Notes under the pieces: generated by a model
Databases searched by the model: none
What the model saw: the letters and a program-made list of their open reading frames with translations, nothing else
What the model was told of the DNA's origin: nothing
Position numbers and translations under genes: made by a program
Shown: positions 1 to 8,327 of the stretch, one piece after another
Position numbering within the stretch: the stretch's first letter is position 1
Layout of the letters: every line of letters begins with the position of its first letter
NCBI GenBank assembly: GCA_964475145.1
Contig: CAYYVK010000003.1
Coordinates: 1 to 35,906, forward strand
Length of the DNA stretch: 35,906 nt
Origin: CAYYVK01 sp964475145
Lineage (GTDB): Archaea > Aenigmatarchaeota > Aenigmatarchaeia > CG10238-14 > SCSR01
Reading direction: 5' to 3'

Positions 1-1487
1 TCTACTGAAAGATCATAGACATATCCTTCAAACTCGATCTTTCTTATCTCCTTAATTTTATCCCAAAAGATATCGTTAGTTACTAGCTCGATTAATTTCT
101 TTCCGTCAACAGGATTGTTAAGCTTTACAACATTTCCCATATTCTCGTTCACAAGCCTTAGCAAATGTTCCCTACCTATATTTGATCCTTTCAAATATAC
201 CTTATGCCAACTCTTCCAATGGGAATATGAATTAAACCAGCGTCTAAATACATACTTTAACTCTCTGTATACATGCTTAGGCAATGGTATTATATCAGCA
301 ACTTCATGCCATTTCCTGCATAAAAGTTCGTTTAATTTTTTCTTCTTGTATTCTTGCTCAAAGTTTATGAATCTCGCAAAATTCTTCAAAAACCTTTTAG
401 AAGATATTCTGCATTCCCAGTATTCCTTGCCTTGTTTATCCTTATAAAAGCTTTTCCTCAGAACTATACCAAAATTGAGCAAAAGTGTCTCTAAATCCTT
501 TGCCAAATTTGCAGAATATGTGGAAAGCTTTACCTCATTCTTACTAACCCAACCTTCTGCTGAAAACAAACCCTTCAAAAATTCAGACTTTAGTTCTTGC
601 CTAAAGGAGAATACAACCTCTGGTATTCTCTTATTAAAGGAATCTCCAGTAAAACCAAGATTAATCATAAGTTGCTTAAGTAAAGAAGAGTTTATCATAA
701 CAGAAAATCCATCAGAATGTCTCTTCGGAGAAATACCATACTTTTTACAAAAGCTCTCCAACCTTCTTAAAAATTCTTCATCACTCATAGTTATTATGAT
801 GCTATTTTTGTCATAGCGCCCATCACCAACCCAACAGCCTAACAAGAATGCAAAATCCTTATCAATTTTAAACTTGGCTGGAAGGCTTAGTCTGCCTTTT
901 AAGACATAAAAGTCTTCCAATTCTGCTTCACTAAAGTAGTTTTTTATTTTTCTAAACAAGCTAATAGGTAAAACTCCTTTAGTTCTGTAGAACCTTCTTT
1001 TACTCCTCAACCTAGTAGGTATGTTCTCTATAAGGAACTTCCTACCTTCTTTACTTTTTAGAAAATCTTTAAGCTTTTCGCTTTTCACGAAAACTTTATT
1101 GTCTTTGAGTACTTCTATTAAATCGATTTCATCTATACTTTCTGGCAATACAAGAAACCTTGGAGTAGCTATGTAAGAACCTTCTCTTAATTCTTGAACC
1201 TTTACAGGCACTATTGATAGATCTTGAGATAGAGAAAAGAGTGAGTGGTCACCAGTTGTCTTTATCATTTTTCCTGAAGCTAACAGAATTTCGTACAGAG
1301 GTTTTTTGACTTTATGTCTAAAAATTTTTCTTACTCTTCTAAACTCAACTCTACCCTCTTTATTTACCGATAAAACTTCAAGGTTAGCTGGGAATACTTC
1401 ATCAGAAGCATCTAACAGTTCCTTTATTTTTCTCCTTTTGATTTTCCCATCTTCCTTCAAAAGAATTTCTTCTTCTCCACTAACACT
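1..1487 (-). mobile_element. Large LAGLIDADG intein inside the secretion ATPase (C-terminus off window)
   Basis: The inserted protein begins SVSGEEEILL (block A, Ser1) directly after extein VLSIED. Block B follows at about intein residues 78-84 as TTGDHSL, with the conserved T..H. Two dodecapeptide motifs mark a homing endonuclease: FLLGCWVGDG at about 214 (complement of about 817-846) and FLKGLFSAEG at about 302 (about 553-582). Block F, YVYDLSV, lies at bases 3-23. About 495 residues are visible; only the last residues (normally ending in HN or similar) and the +1 residue are missing. The mobile unit is therefore a full-size intein rather than a mini-intein. The expected +1 residue is Thr of IEDT, which I infer because it cannot be seen. 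Both endonuclease motifs keep an acidic residue (D and E), so the enzyme may be active. Confidence 0.88.
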
Positions 1488-2312
1488 ATCCTCTATTGAT
1501 AGCACTCTCTGGTTTGGAGGTATGAAATTCATGAAAACGTTCAGCAAAGAAGTTTTACCAGTAGCGGTACCACCAGTTACTATCATGTTTAGCTCGTATT
1601 GAACAGCAAGCCAAATCCAAGCAGCAACCTCATAGTTTAAAGTCTTATTCTCTATAAAGTCGACTATTGTCCAAGGTGATCTTCTAAACTTTCTTATTGT
1701 TATCGTGTTACCAAAAGTTGAAATTGGAAAAAGTGTTGCATTTACCCTGTCTCCAGTAGGTAAATGAGCATCCATCAAAGGATTCAAAATTGTTATCTGC
1801 CTTCCTACTTTTCTACCTATGTTGTTCGCGTAATTTAGAATGTCGTTCTCAGATTTTATCTGCAAAGTTGTCTTAAGCCATCCAAACTTTTTATGATAGA
1901 CCCAAACAGGCTCTCTTACACCATTAACAACTACTTCTTCTACGTTAGGGTCTGCTAGCAAAAATTCTATCCTGCCAAGACCAAACATCTCCTGAATAAG
2001 CAAACCTATTAGTATATCTCTTATTTCCTTTGTTAAAGTTGGTATTTCCTTCTGGAGTAAGGCAGTTCCTTTCTCGTAGAAAGTTTTTTTCATTTTTTCT
2101 ATAGAAGAGGGGTCCATCAGTTCTGTTGTTTTAACTGGGATTTCTGTCAAAAGAGTAGTTCTTACCTTATCCAGCAAAGCTAAAGTAGCAGGTGCAACTT
2201 CTGGAACTTTCAAATCATAAACAGGTACAAAATCTTTTGTCCTCACTATGTTTATAACCGTCTTTATTCTATCAGCTTCCACGCTATAACTTTCCAAAAT
2301 TTTTTCTGCCAC
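1..2312 (-). CDS. Type II/IV secretion (pilus-type) ATPase interrupted by an intein, 3' end off window
   Basis: A VirB11/GspE/TadA-family ATPase that would power assembly of an archaeal pilus, archaellum-like fibre or secretion machine at the membrane. The frame is open from GTG at 2312 to the window edge; an in-frame TAA lies at 2324-2322, so GTG is the only usual start. Residues 1-275 are the N-extein: an N-terminal domain, then Walker A GGTATGKTS at about residues 247-255, then VLSIED (270-275), the start of the Asp box usually read as IEDTxEL. There the host protein breaks off and an intein begins at Ser276, still open at base 3. The C-extein (rest of the Asp box, Walker B, His box) is outside the window. 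It lies 31 nt downstream of a CBS-domain gene on the same strand, probably one operon. No in-frame stop was found in the intein part when I read every codon. The family is sure; the exact machine it serves is not. Confidence 0.88.
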   Translation of the reverse strand, partial: MAEKILESYSVEADRIKTVINIVRTKDFVPVYDLKVPEVAPATLALLDKVRTTLLTEIPVKTTELMDPSSIEKMKKTFYEKGTALLQKEIPTLTKEIRDILIGLLIQEMFGLGRIEFLLADPNVEEVVVNGVREPVWVYHKKFGWLKTTLQIKSENDILNYANNIGRKVGRQITILNPLMDAHLPTGDRVNATLFPISTFGNTITIRKFRRSPWTIVDFIENKTLNYEVAAWIWLAVQYELNMIVTGGTATGKTSLLNVFMNFIPPNQRVLSIEDSVSGEEEILLKEDGKIKRRKIKELLDASDEVFPANLEVLSVNKEGRVEFRRVRKIFRHKVKKPLYEILLASGKMIKTTGDHSLFSLSQDLSIVPVKVQELREGSYIATPRFLVLPESIDEIDLIEVLKDNKVFVKSEKLKDFLKSKEGRKFLIENIPTRLRSKRRFYRTKGVLPISLFRKIKNYFSEAELEDFYVLKGRLSLPAKFKIDKDFAFLLGCWVGDGRYDKNSIIITMSDEEFLRRLESFCKKYGISPKRHSDGFSVMINSSLLKQLMINLGFTGDSFNKRIPEVVFSFRQELKSEFLKGLFSAEGWVSKNEVKLSTYSANLAKDLETLLLNFGIVLRKSFYKDKQGKEYWECRISSKRFLKNFARFINFEQEYKKKKLNELLCRKWHEVADIIPLPKHVYRELKYVFRRWFNSYSHWKSWHKVYLKGSNIGREHLLRLVNENMGNVVKLNNPVDGKKLIELVTNDIFWDKIKEIRKIEFEGYVYDLSV

Positions 2313-2343
2313 ATATATAATTTAGTTTGTAATAAAAAATCGT

Positions 2344-3087
2344 TTATAACTTAGCTTTCATCTTGACTGAAGGATTTCCTACAACAGGATACTCAACTTC
2401 CAACAACCCATGTTCCTCTAAGACTTTGCACCACTCCTCTATCAAACTTTCTGGAACATTTAGCCTCCTAGAAAGCTCTTTAAAAGTTTTTCTACCTTCT
2501 CTTTCCAGAATCGCAACCATCTCGTCCACCTTTGTAAACACCTTTTGCTTTATCTCTTCCTTCGACTTACCTCTCAACAGGTCAGTTCTTGTTATTATTC
2601 CAACTAAATTTTTCCTCTTGTCAAGAACTAAAAGCCTTTTTATCTTAAACTTGTCCATCTTCTTCTCTGCTTCTTCTATCGTCTCATGCTGATAGATGCA
2701 GATAGGCTTTTTCATCACTTCCCTTACCTTTACTTTTGCTAACATAGACCTTTCATCTTCTGTTAGTCCTTCAAGAGTATCCTTTTTTAACAAGTTCAAA
2801 ATGTCTGTCTTGCTTATCTCGCCAATGAAAAATTTCCTATCAAGAACAGGTGCACCAGATATATTTTTGCTCAAGAAGAGGTCTACAACACTATCTAGAG
2901 TAGAAGAAGGACTGACAGAAATTATCTTTCTCGTCATTAGTTCTGAAACTAAAACTTTTCTCTTTTCAACCTTTCTTACTTTACCAAGCTTTACCAGCCT
3001 TCTTACCTTTTTTCTGCGTTTAACAACAGGTTTTACGGGTTCTTTAACCTTTCTTCTAAAAATAGACTTCAACCACTCAAACACCAT
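2344..3087 (-). CDS. CBS-domain protein with C-terminal winged helix
   Basis: A 247-residue soluble protein. Residues 1-42 are strongly basic (runs such as KRRKKVRRLVK). A pair of CBS motifs follows at about 45-100 (begins VSELMTRKIISV, ends FIGEISKTDIL) and 118-172 (begins VREVMKKP, ends LVGIITRTDLL). The tail, about 183-245, looks like a winged helix (TFKELSRRLNVPESLIEEW). CBS pairs bind adenine nucleotides or SAM, so this could be a nucleotide-sensing regulator. It is the first gene of an apparent operon with the secretion ATPase, whose GTG start lies 31 nt downstream, which suggests a role in the same machinery. ATG at 3087 is the natural start, after a TATA-like stretch about 23 nt upstream and no Shine-Dalgarno. 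The specific function is unknown. Confidence 0.85.
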   Translation of the reverse strand: MVFEWLKSIFRRKVKEPVKPVVKRRKKVRRLVKLGKVRKVEKRKVLVSELMTRKIISVSPSSTLDSVVDLFLSKNISGAPVLDRKFFIGEISKTDILNLLKKDTLEGLTEDERSMLAKVKVREVMKKPICIYQHETIEEAEKKMDKFKIKRLLVLDKRKNLVGIITRTDLLRGKSKEEIKQKVFTKVDEMVAILEREGRKTFKELSRRLNVPESLIEEWCKVLEEHGLLEVEYPVVGNPSVKMKAKL

Positions 3088-3099
3088 GATTTTTATTTT

Positions 3100-3120
3100 T
3101 GTTTTTTAAGATATTAAGTA
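3100..3120. promoter_or_regulatory. Probable divergent promoter for the CBS gene and thrS
   Basis: The 59-base gap between the divergent starts at 3087 and 3147 holds TTTTTTAAGATATTAAG. On the minus strand it centres about 23 nt before the CBS-gene ATG, a normal archaeal distance for a leaderless message. For thrS it lies about 36 nt upstream. Neither start has a Shine-Dalgarno sequence. This is a base-composition call only. Confidence 0.35.
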
Positions 3121-3146
3121 AAAGCTTGAACAGGAAATTGATAAGT

Positions 3147-4973
3147 ATGAGAATATTGCAATTGCACGTAAACTATGTGGAATATGAGCCTATCAAAAAG
3201 GAAATTGCAAAGGCTGAAGAGGCTGAAAAGAAGAGATATAAATTTGAAGATATACTGCTTCTACTTACTTGCGTAGAAAAGAAGGATGATGTAGAAATTG
3301 GAAAAAAGGCTATAGAAGATGTGAAAGAATTCTTAAGTAAGCTAAAACTTAATAGAATTCTCATCTATCCTTTTGCTCACTTGAGTAGTGATATTGCTGA
3401 ACCAGAAGAAGCTTTAAAAGTTGTTAGAGAAATGGAAACTTATGCAAAAAGTTTAGGCATAGAAACTTATAGAGCGCCATTCGGGTGGAACAAAGCTTTA
3501 ACGATTTCTGTAAAAGGTCATCCCTTAGCAGAGCAGTCCAGAACCTATACAAAAGAAAGCATTAAAGAAGAAAAGCGTGGAGAAATGAAAAAAGAGTATC
3601 TGATATTAACGGAAGACGGAAAACTTTTCAAACCAGAAGAATACAAATTCAAAAAAGAAGAGGAAGACCTTAAAGTTCTGGTAGAAAAGGAAGCTTTGGG
3701 AATAGAGTCTAAAGCTCGTGGAGAACCTAAATATATAAAATTCATGAAAAGGTTTGGGTTTGACTGGGAACCTATGGCTGATGTTGGGCATATGCGATTT
3801 GGCCCTGAAGCATCGCTTATATTCGATTTAGTTGCTGACTATTCTCAAAAGCTGGCTCAATCCTTAGGAATTCCAGTCTACCTGATAAAAGGAAGCAATA
3901 TGTTCAACATGGGTATAGATGCGATAAAAGAGCATGCTGGTCTTTTTGGAAGCAGGATGTATAAAGTAAACGTTGAAAACAAGAGCTTTGTGATGAGGTA
4001 TGCTGCATGCTTTCAACAATTTGCTCTAATTAGAAACTGGCAAATAAGCTACAAGCATTTGCCTTTTGGTGCTTTTGAAGTTGCTGATAGTTACAGGCTT
4101 GAACAATCCGGTGAACTTCTTCTCTCTTTCAGGTCAAGAAAGTTCACCATGCCTGACTTACACGTTTTTTGTAAAGATTTAGAAGAAGCAAAAGAATGGT
4201 TCTTCAAAATTCACGAAAAGATATACGAAGAAATAAAAAAGATTGGAAGAGACTATTACTCACTTTACAACTTGACTTCCAAAGAATTTTTCGAAGAAAA
4301 TAAGGAGTGGATACTAAAACTTGTAAAGCATGAGAGGAAGCCTGTAGTATTGTGCTTCTATCCTCCGGGAGTAAACTATTACTGGATCTTAAACATAGAG
4401 TATTGTATCATTGATGAGATGAAAAGACCAAGAGAAATAGCTACTGTTCAAATAGATGTAGGGAACTCAAAAAGGTTTGGAATAAAGTTTACTGATAAGG
4501 GTGGTGAGGAGCGGTACCCCGTTATTCTACATACTGCCCTAATAGGTTCTATAGAAAGATATATCTACACAATCTTTGATACTGCTCTAAGGATGAAAAA
4601 TCCCTTGTTACCTATGTGGCTTTCACCAACACAAGTTAGAATATGCCCAATGAGCGATGAATTCAAAGAAGAAGCTGTTAGAATTGCAAATAGGTTGAAA
4701 AAAGAAGGTATAAGAGTTGATGTAGACGATAGAAGAGAAACAATAAATAGGAAAATAAGAGATGCAGAAATTTGCTGGATTCCTCTTCAAGTTGTCATAG
4801 GTAAGGAAGAAGTTAAAAGCGGTAAGCTTTCTGTCAGGATTAGAGAAAGCAGTAAAATTGAAAAAATGAATCTAGAAGAACTGATAAAATATGTAAAAGA
4901 AAAAGTAAAAGGCTATCCGTTTAGAGATTCTTCCATGCCAATGCTTTTATCCCAAAGACCAGTCGTATCTTAA
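3147..4973 (+). CDS. thrS: Threonyl-tRNA synthetase, archaeal type
   Basis: Charges tRNA-Thr with threonine in the cytoplasm. The chosen ATG at 3147 gives 608 residues beginning MRILQLHVNY, the usual opening of the archaeal N-terminal editing domain (fold of D-aminoacyl-tRNA deacylase, about 1-140). A longer in-frame reading from 3099 adds 16 residues unlike the family. The class II catalytic core follows: DVGHMRFGPEASLIFDL, RYAACFQQF and FEVADSYRLEQSG (motif 2 region), then MPDLHVFC and VILHTALIGSIERYIY (motif 3 region). The Cys of AACFQ, the His of DLHVF and the His of ILHTA are candidates for the zinc ligands. The anticodon-binding domain starts near LSPTQVRICPMSDE. It ends convergently on the TrmB-like gene with a 4-nt overlap. 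Length fits archaeal ThrRS. Confidence 0.96.
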   Translation: MRILQLHVNYVEYEPIKKEIAKAEEAEKKRYKFEDILLLLTCVEKKDDVEIGKKAIEDVKEFLSKLKLNRILIYPFAHLSSDIAEPEEALKVVREMETYAKSLGIETYRAPFGWNKALTISVKGHPLAEQSRTYTKESIKEEKRGEMKKEYLILTEDGKLFKPEEYKFKKEEEDLKVLVEKEALGIESKARGEPKYIKFMKRFGFDWEPMADVGHMRFGPEASLIFDLVADYSQKLAQSLGIPVYLIKGSNMFNMGIDAIKEHAGLFGSRMYKVNVENKSFVMRYAACFQQFALIRNWQISYKHLPFGAFEVADSYRLEQSGELLLSFRSRKFTMPDLHVFCKDLEEAKEWFFKIHEKIYEEIKKIGRDYYSLYNLTSKEFFEENKEWILKLVKHERKPVVLCFYPPGVNYYWILNIEYCIIDEMKRPREIATVQIDVGNSKRFGIKFTDKGGEERYPVILHTALIGSIERYIYTIFDTALRMKNPLLPMWLSPTQVRICPMSDEFKEEAVRIANRLKKEGIRVDVDDRRETINRKIRDAEICWIPLQVVIGKEEVKSGKLSVRIRESSKIEKMNLEELIKYVKEKVKGYPFRDSSMPMLLSQRPVVS

Positions 4974-5791
4974 TGTATAGGTTTAGAGTGTTCCCAAACT
5001 AATTGGAAGAGTGGGTCCAAAACATTCCTAGAAGCATACTCGCTCTTGCTCCATATACCTAAATCTTGGGTAGAGTGTATTGCTTTATGGTCGACCAAAC
5101 CAAAAAACATTTCTTTACCATCGACTATAGCAAACCTGCCATAGAGAGGTATTTCCTTTTCGTCTACAAGTCTTACTTCTGCTATGCCACTCAACACTTT
5201 TAATACATCAGCATACTTTTCATTAAAGTTTGTAGCTATTTTTATTTCAACTCCTTTCTCCTTCGCATTCTTCAAAGCATTGAAATTATTAGTCACAACT
5301 TCACTCAACCATTCAGGAGTTGCGACTATGTTTATCTTCTTAGACGCATTTCTAAACATAGAATCTAGCTGCTGAGCTACAGAATGTTTGCCCCTTACAG
5401 CGCCAGTTATTTCTTCAGGAGAAATCAGCTTCATTCCTTTGTTAAAAATTTCTTTTAACTCACGCATTACTGGAGATGATTTAATATCGTCTATCCTCTG
5501 TTGCATTTCTTTTATTTTCTCTTCCATCCTTTTCTTCATCCTTTCTAATGCTTCTTCTGGTGGAATTGCTACATACCTTATTGGCTTGGTAGTTTGAACT
5601 AGCACAAAACCCTTCTCAACTAGAGACTCCAGTATATCATAAGCTCTAGAACGTGGCACGTTTGCTATTTCTGAAAGCTCACCTGCAGTAGAATTGCCAC
5701 GTGCTAACAGAGCAACCCATATCCTTCTTTCATACAAGTTCAATCCTATTCCTTTCAACGCATCCATTACTTTTGTAGATGCTAAAACCAT
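4970..5791 (-). CDS. TrmB-family transcriptional regulator
   Basis: A 273-residue DNA-binding regulator. Residues 1-75 form the TrmB winged helix (GLNLYERRIWVALLARG, then ELSEIANVPRSRAYDILESLVEKGFV). Residues about 85-110 are charged and helical, a likely dimerising coiled coil. The remaining 160 residues form an effector domain of the TrmB C-terminal or phospholipase-D-like type (EKGVEIKIATN, YGRFAIVDGKEMFFGL). TrmB proteins usually sense sugars or other metabolites, but the ligand here cannot be read. The gene stands alone between thrS (convergent) and the ligase gene (upstream, same strand). Two palindromes sit directly before its ATG, which suggests autoregulation. Confidence 0.9.
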   Translation of the reverse strand: MVLASTKVMDALKGIGLNLYERRIWVALLARGNSTAGELSEIANVPRSRAYDILESLVEKGFVLVQTTKPIRYVAIPPEEALERMKKRMEEKIKEMQQRIDDIKSSPVMRELKEIFNKGMKLISPEEITGAVRGKHSVAQQLDSMFRNASKKINIVATPEWLSEVVTNNFNALKNAKEKGVEIKIATNFNEKYADVLKVLSGIAEVRLVDEKEIPLYGRFAIVDGKEMFFGLVDHKAIHSTQDLGIWSKSEYASRNVLDPLFQLVWEHSKPIH

Positions 5792-5795
5792 GAAC

Positions 5796-5835
5796 TCACT
5801 TATTAGTGATTAACAGTACAAACATTTAAATGTTT
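5796..5835 (-). promoter_or_regulatory. Two palindromes at the TrmB-like gene promoter
   Basis: TCACTTATTAGTGA (5796-5809; arms TCACT/AGTGA, spacer TATT) lies 4 bases before the start codon. AAACATTTAAATGTTT (5820-5835) is a perfect 16-bp palindrome around a TATA-like TTTAAA and ends one base short of the ligase stop. The spacing suits a TATA element with an operator at the transcription start. Binding by the neighbouring regulator is inferred. Confidence 0.5.
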
Positions 5836-7545
5836 TTATCCTGCCTTCCCTTGACTCTCATAAAGCGCCTTTAATCTGTCGATGGTGTCACAATCTTCAG
5901 GCGAACGATCTTCTCTTATCCTAATCAGCTTTGGAAAACGCAAGGCCATTCCAGACGTATAGTTTGGGGATTTTTGTATTTCCTGATACCCTACTTCTAC
6001 AACTATTGATGGTCTTACCTTTACTTCTCTACCCTTCTCCTCAATTATTAAAGGTTTTAGCACGTCTGTCATCAACTGGAACTGTTCTTCTGTAAGGCCA
6101 GTTCCCATCATCCCACAAGTCAAAAACTCTCCGGTATCTGGGTCACGACATGCTAAAACATAAGAACTTAACCACTTAGCTCTCGCGCCTTCTCCCCAAG
6201 TAGCTCCGACTATCACTAAATCTAAAGTTTCCATGATAGGCTTTATCTTGAACATAGTCCCAACATGCCTGCCAAAAACATAAGGCGAATCTAAAATTTT
6301 CAGCATCAAACCTTCCTGCTTCGCCTCTAAAGCCTCTTTATAAAATTTTTCTAACTCTTTAACATCGTCGCTAATAATTTGTTGTGATAGTTGGAATTTC
6401 CCAGGAATTGGTTTTACTATTTTTTCTAATATCTTTCTTCTTTCTTTAAAGGATTTTTTAATTAACATTTCCCCATCGACAGATAAAACATCAAAAAGGT
6501 TAACTTGAATTGGTATTTCTTTCACCATTTTGTCAACATCATACTTCCTATGTATTCTTTGAGAAAGAAGTTGGAAAGGAAGCGGCTTGCCTGTTTTAAC
6601 ATCTATTGCCAAAGTTTCACCCTCTACTACGCATTCCTCTGGCTTTAAACATTCTAATGCAAGCTTCACCACATCTGGAAACTGATTTGTTACATTTTCC
6701 TGCCTTCTCGTAAACAGAAGAACATTCTTCCCTTTCTTTTCTATTATGGTCCTCATCCCATCATACTTATACTCTGCAGCAATCCTTCCATACTTTTTCA
6801 CAACCTCTTCTATACTTTCTGCCTTTTCACCAAGCATTACTTGAAAAGGTCTACCAAACTCGATTTTAGCTTGCTTTAATCCTTTTACTCCTTTTTCTTT
6901 TGCAAGCTTAGCAACTTCTCCAAAATCTGAAAGGATGTTCCATGCATAATCTACTGCCTCGACAGAGTTTTCCTTCTCTTCCTCTGTTTGTTTTGGGAGG
7001 AAAGCTTCAACTATAGCATCTCTAATTATACCTTCTGCAACCCCCATTCTTAACTCTCCAAGGATTGTCCTAATTATGTACCTTGCCTCTTTAGGTCTTG
7101 CAAAAGTTATCAATCCTGCTATTAAGTTAAGCTTCTTTTCTTGTGATCCTTCTCCGCTAATAGTCGCTAACTTTTGTAAATTTTCAAAAACATAGTCTAC
7201 TGTTAATTTTTTCTTTAACAGAGAAACTTGTTTCTTCTTTTCTAAACACTTTTCTCCGGCGAGCCCTAAATCTCCAGTCTTCTTAAATATTTCCTCTATT
7301 TCATTCGTAGAAAACCCAGTTGCTTTCGATATAGCTCTAATCATCATTTGTGTAGCAACACCAAGCTCCAGCTGATAGTAAGGAGGAAAAACTCTCCCTA
7401 AGCATAGCAATACTACTTTAGGTAATAGCTCACTTGGAGTCTTAGATAAAAGCTCAGCAACTATTCTAGTCTTTTCTAGCTTCGATGACACAGCTTCGAG
7501 CCTTTCATAAGTTTCTGCCAGGAGTAAATACTCCATTCTACTCAT
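5836..7545 (-). CDS. lig: ATP-dependent DNA ligase
   Basis: Seals nicks during replication and repair through a lysine-AMP intermediate. The 569-residue length is typical for archaeal or eukaryotic ligase I homologues. The N-terminal DNA-binding domain (about 1-225) includes GELRMGVAEGIIRDAI. Motif I is EYKYDGMR with the adenylated Lys, followed by FTRRQENVTNQFPDV, motif III ECVVEGETLAID, motif IV KQEGLMLK and motif V GTMFKIKP. The OB domain runs to the end, with FPKLIRIREDRSPED close to the consensus ligase tail. ATG at 7545 lies about 25 nt from a TATA element (complement of 7567-7574), consistent with a leaderless message. Confidence 0.97.
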   Translation of the reverse strand: MSRMEYLLLAETYERLEAVSSKLEKTRIVAELLSKTPSELLPKVVLLCLGRVFPPYYQLELGVATQMMIRAISKATGFSTNEIEEIFKKTGDLGLAGEKCLEKKKQVSLLKKKLTVDYVFENLQKLATISGEGSQEKKLNLIAGLITFARPKEARYIIRTILGELRMGVAEGIIRDAIVEAFLPKQTEEEKENSVEAVDYAWNILSDFGEVAKLAKEKGVKGLKQAKIEFGRPFQVMLGEKAESIEEVVKKYGRIAAEYKYDGMRTIIEKKGKNVLLFTRRQENVTNQFPDVVKLALECLKPEECVVEGETLAIDVKTGKPLPFQLLSQRIHRKYDVDKMVKEIPIQVNLFDVLSVDGEMLIKKSFKERRKILEKIVKPIPGKFQLSQQIISDDVKELEKFYKEALEAKQEGLMLKILDSPYVFGRHVGTMFKIKPIMETLDLVIVGATWGEGARAKWLSSYVLACRDPDTGEFLTCGMMGTGLTEEQFQLMTDVLKPLIIEEKGREVKVRPSIVVEVGYQEIQKSPNYTSGMALRFPKLIRIREDRSPEDCDTIDRLKALYESQGKAG

Positions 7546-7618
7546 TTAAATTTAGTAGAAAGTAAGCTTATATCTTTTGTTGAAAAACATTTTATTCTTT
7601 TTCGCCTAATTCTTATAC
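7546..7618. promoter_or_regulatory. Divergent promoter region, ligase and nitroreductase
   Basis: The 73-base gap holds a minus-strand TATA-like element (CTTATATC on the plus strand, 7567-7574) about 25 nt before the ligase ATG. A weaker plus-strand element, TTTTATTC near 7590, lies about 26 nt before the nitroreductase ATG. Neither gene has a Shine-Dalgarno sequence, so both messages may be leaderless. Confidence 0.4.
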
Positions 7619-8287
7619 ATGAACGTGTTTGAAGCTATTGTAGGAAGAAAATCCATAAGAAAGTTTGAAAAAAGAAGTGTGGACGACAAGCTGATAGGAG
7701 TGTTGCTATACATGGCAACACAAGCACCTTCTGCTGGAAACGTGCAAGACTGGAGGTTTATTGTCGTTAAAGACGAGGAGCAAAAGAAAAAACTTTACAA
7801 AGCTGCTCTAGAGCAAGATTGTATCATAAATGCTCCGGTGGTAATAGTTGTTTGCGGCGACACGAAAAGCATTGCTCTAAGGTACGGCAAAAGAGGTGAA
7901 AATCTTTATTCAATTCAAGATACATCTGCAGCTGTTGAAAACATTCTACTCTCTGCATACGCTCTTGGCCTTGGTACGTGTTGGGTTGGGGCTTTTGATG
8001 AAGAGAACGTTAAAACTGCATTAGGATTGCCAGAGCATGTAAGGCCTTATGCTCTAATACCAGTAGGATATCCAGCTGAAGATCCTAAAAAGCCTGAAAG
8101 AATAGATTTCAATAATTTGACATGGGTAAATAAGTGGGGAGAAAAGTATGAAATATCTTACATCATCCAACCAGGAGTAAAAAGAGAAATTAAGCCTATT
8201 GGTAATCTTCTCGAGGAAAAGCTTAAAAAGGTTAAGAAGAGTAAGAAAATTACGTTTGAAGAACTTTTAAGGATGTTGGCAGAATAA
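7619..8287 (+). CDS. Nitroreductase-family FMN protein
   Basis: A 222-residue member of the NfsB/NADH-oxidase-like flavin oxidoreductase family. The N-terminus VGRKSIRKFEKRSVD contains the RxSxRxF phosphate-binding pattern. APSAGNVQDWRFIVV is the FMN loop and GLGTCWVGAFDEENVKTALGLPEH the second signature; LIPVGYPAEDPKKPER follows. The last 40 residues are an extra lysine-rich tail. Such enzymes reduce nitroaromatics, quinones or flavins, and the physiological substrate cannot be told. It is divergent from the ligase gene and 40 nt upstream of the beta-sandwich protein. Confidence 0.9.
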   Translation: MNVFEAIVGRKSIRKFEKRSVDDKLIGVLLYMATQAPSAGNVQDWRFIVVKDEEQKKKLYKAALEQDCIINAPVVIVVCGDTKSIALRYGKRGENLYSIQDTSAAVENILLSAYALGLGTCWVGAFDEENVKTALGLPEHVRPYALIPVGYPAEDPKKPERIDFNNLTWVNKWGEKYEISYIIQPGVKREIKPIGNLLEEKLKKVKKSKKITFEELLRMLAE

Positions 8288-8327
8288 AGTTAAATACGTT
8301 AAAATGAAATTATTAATAGGCGATGGG

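Noticed and set aside
115..1602. Plus-strand open frames of about 100 residues across the left end
   Set aside because: They lie opposite the intein/ATPase frame, which has clear motifs on the minus strand; they are composition shadows with no family resemblance.
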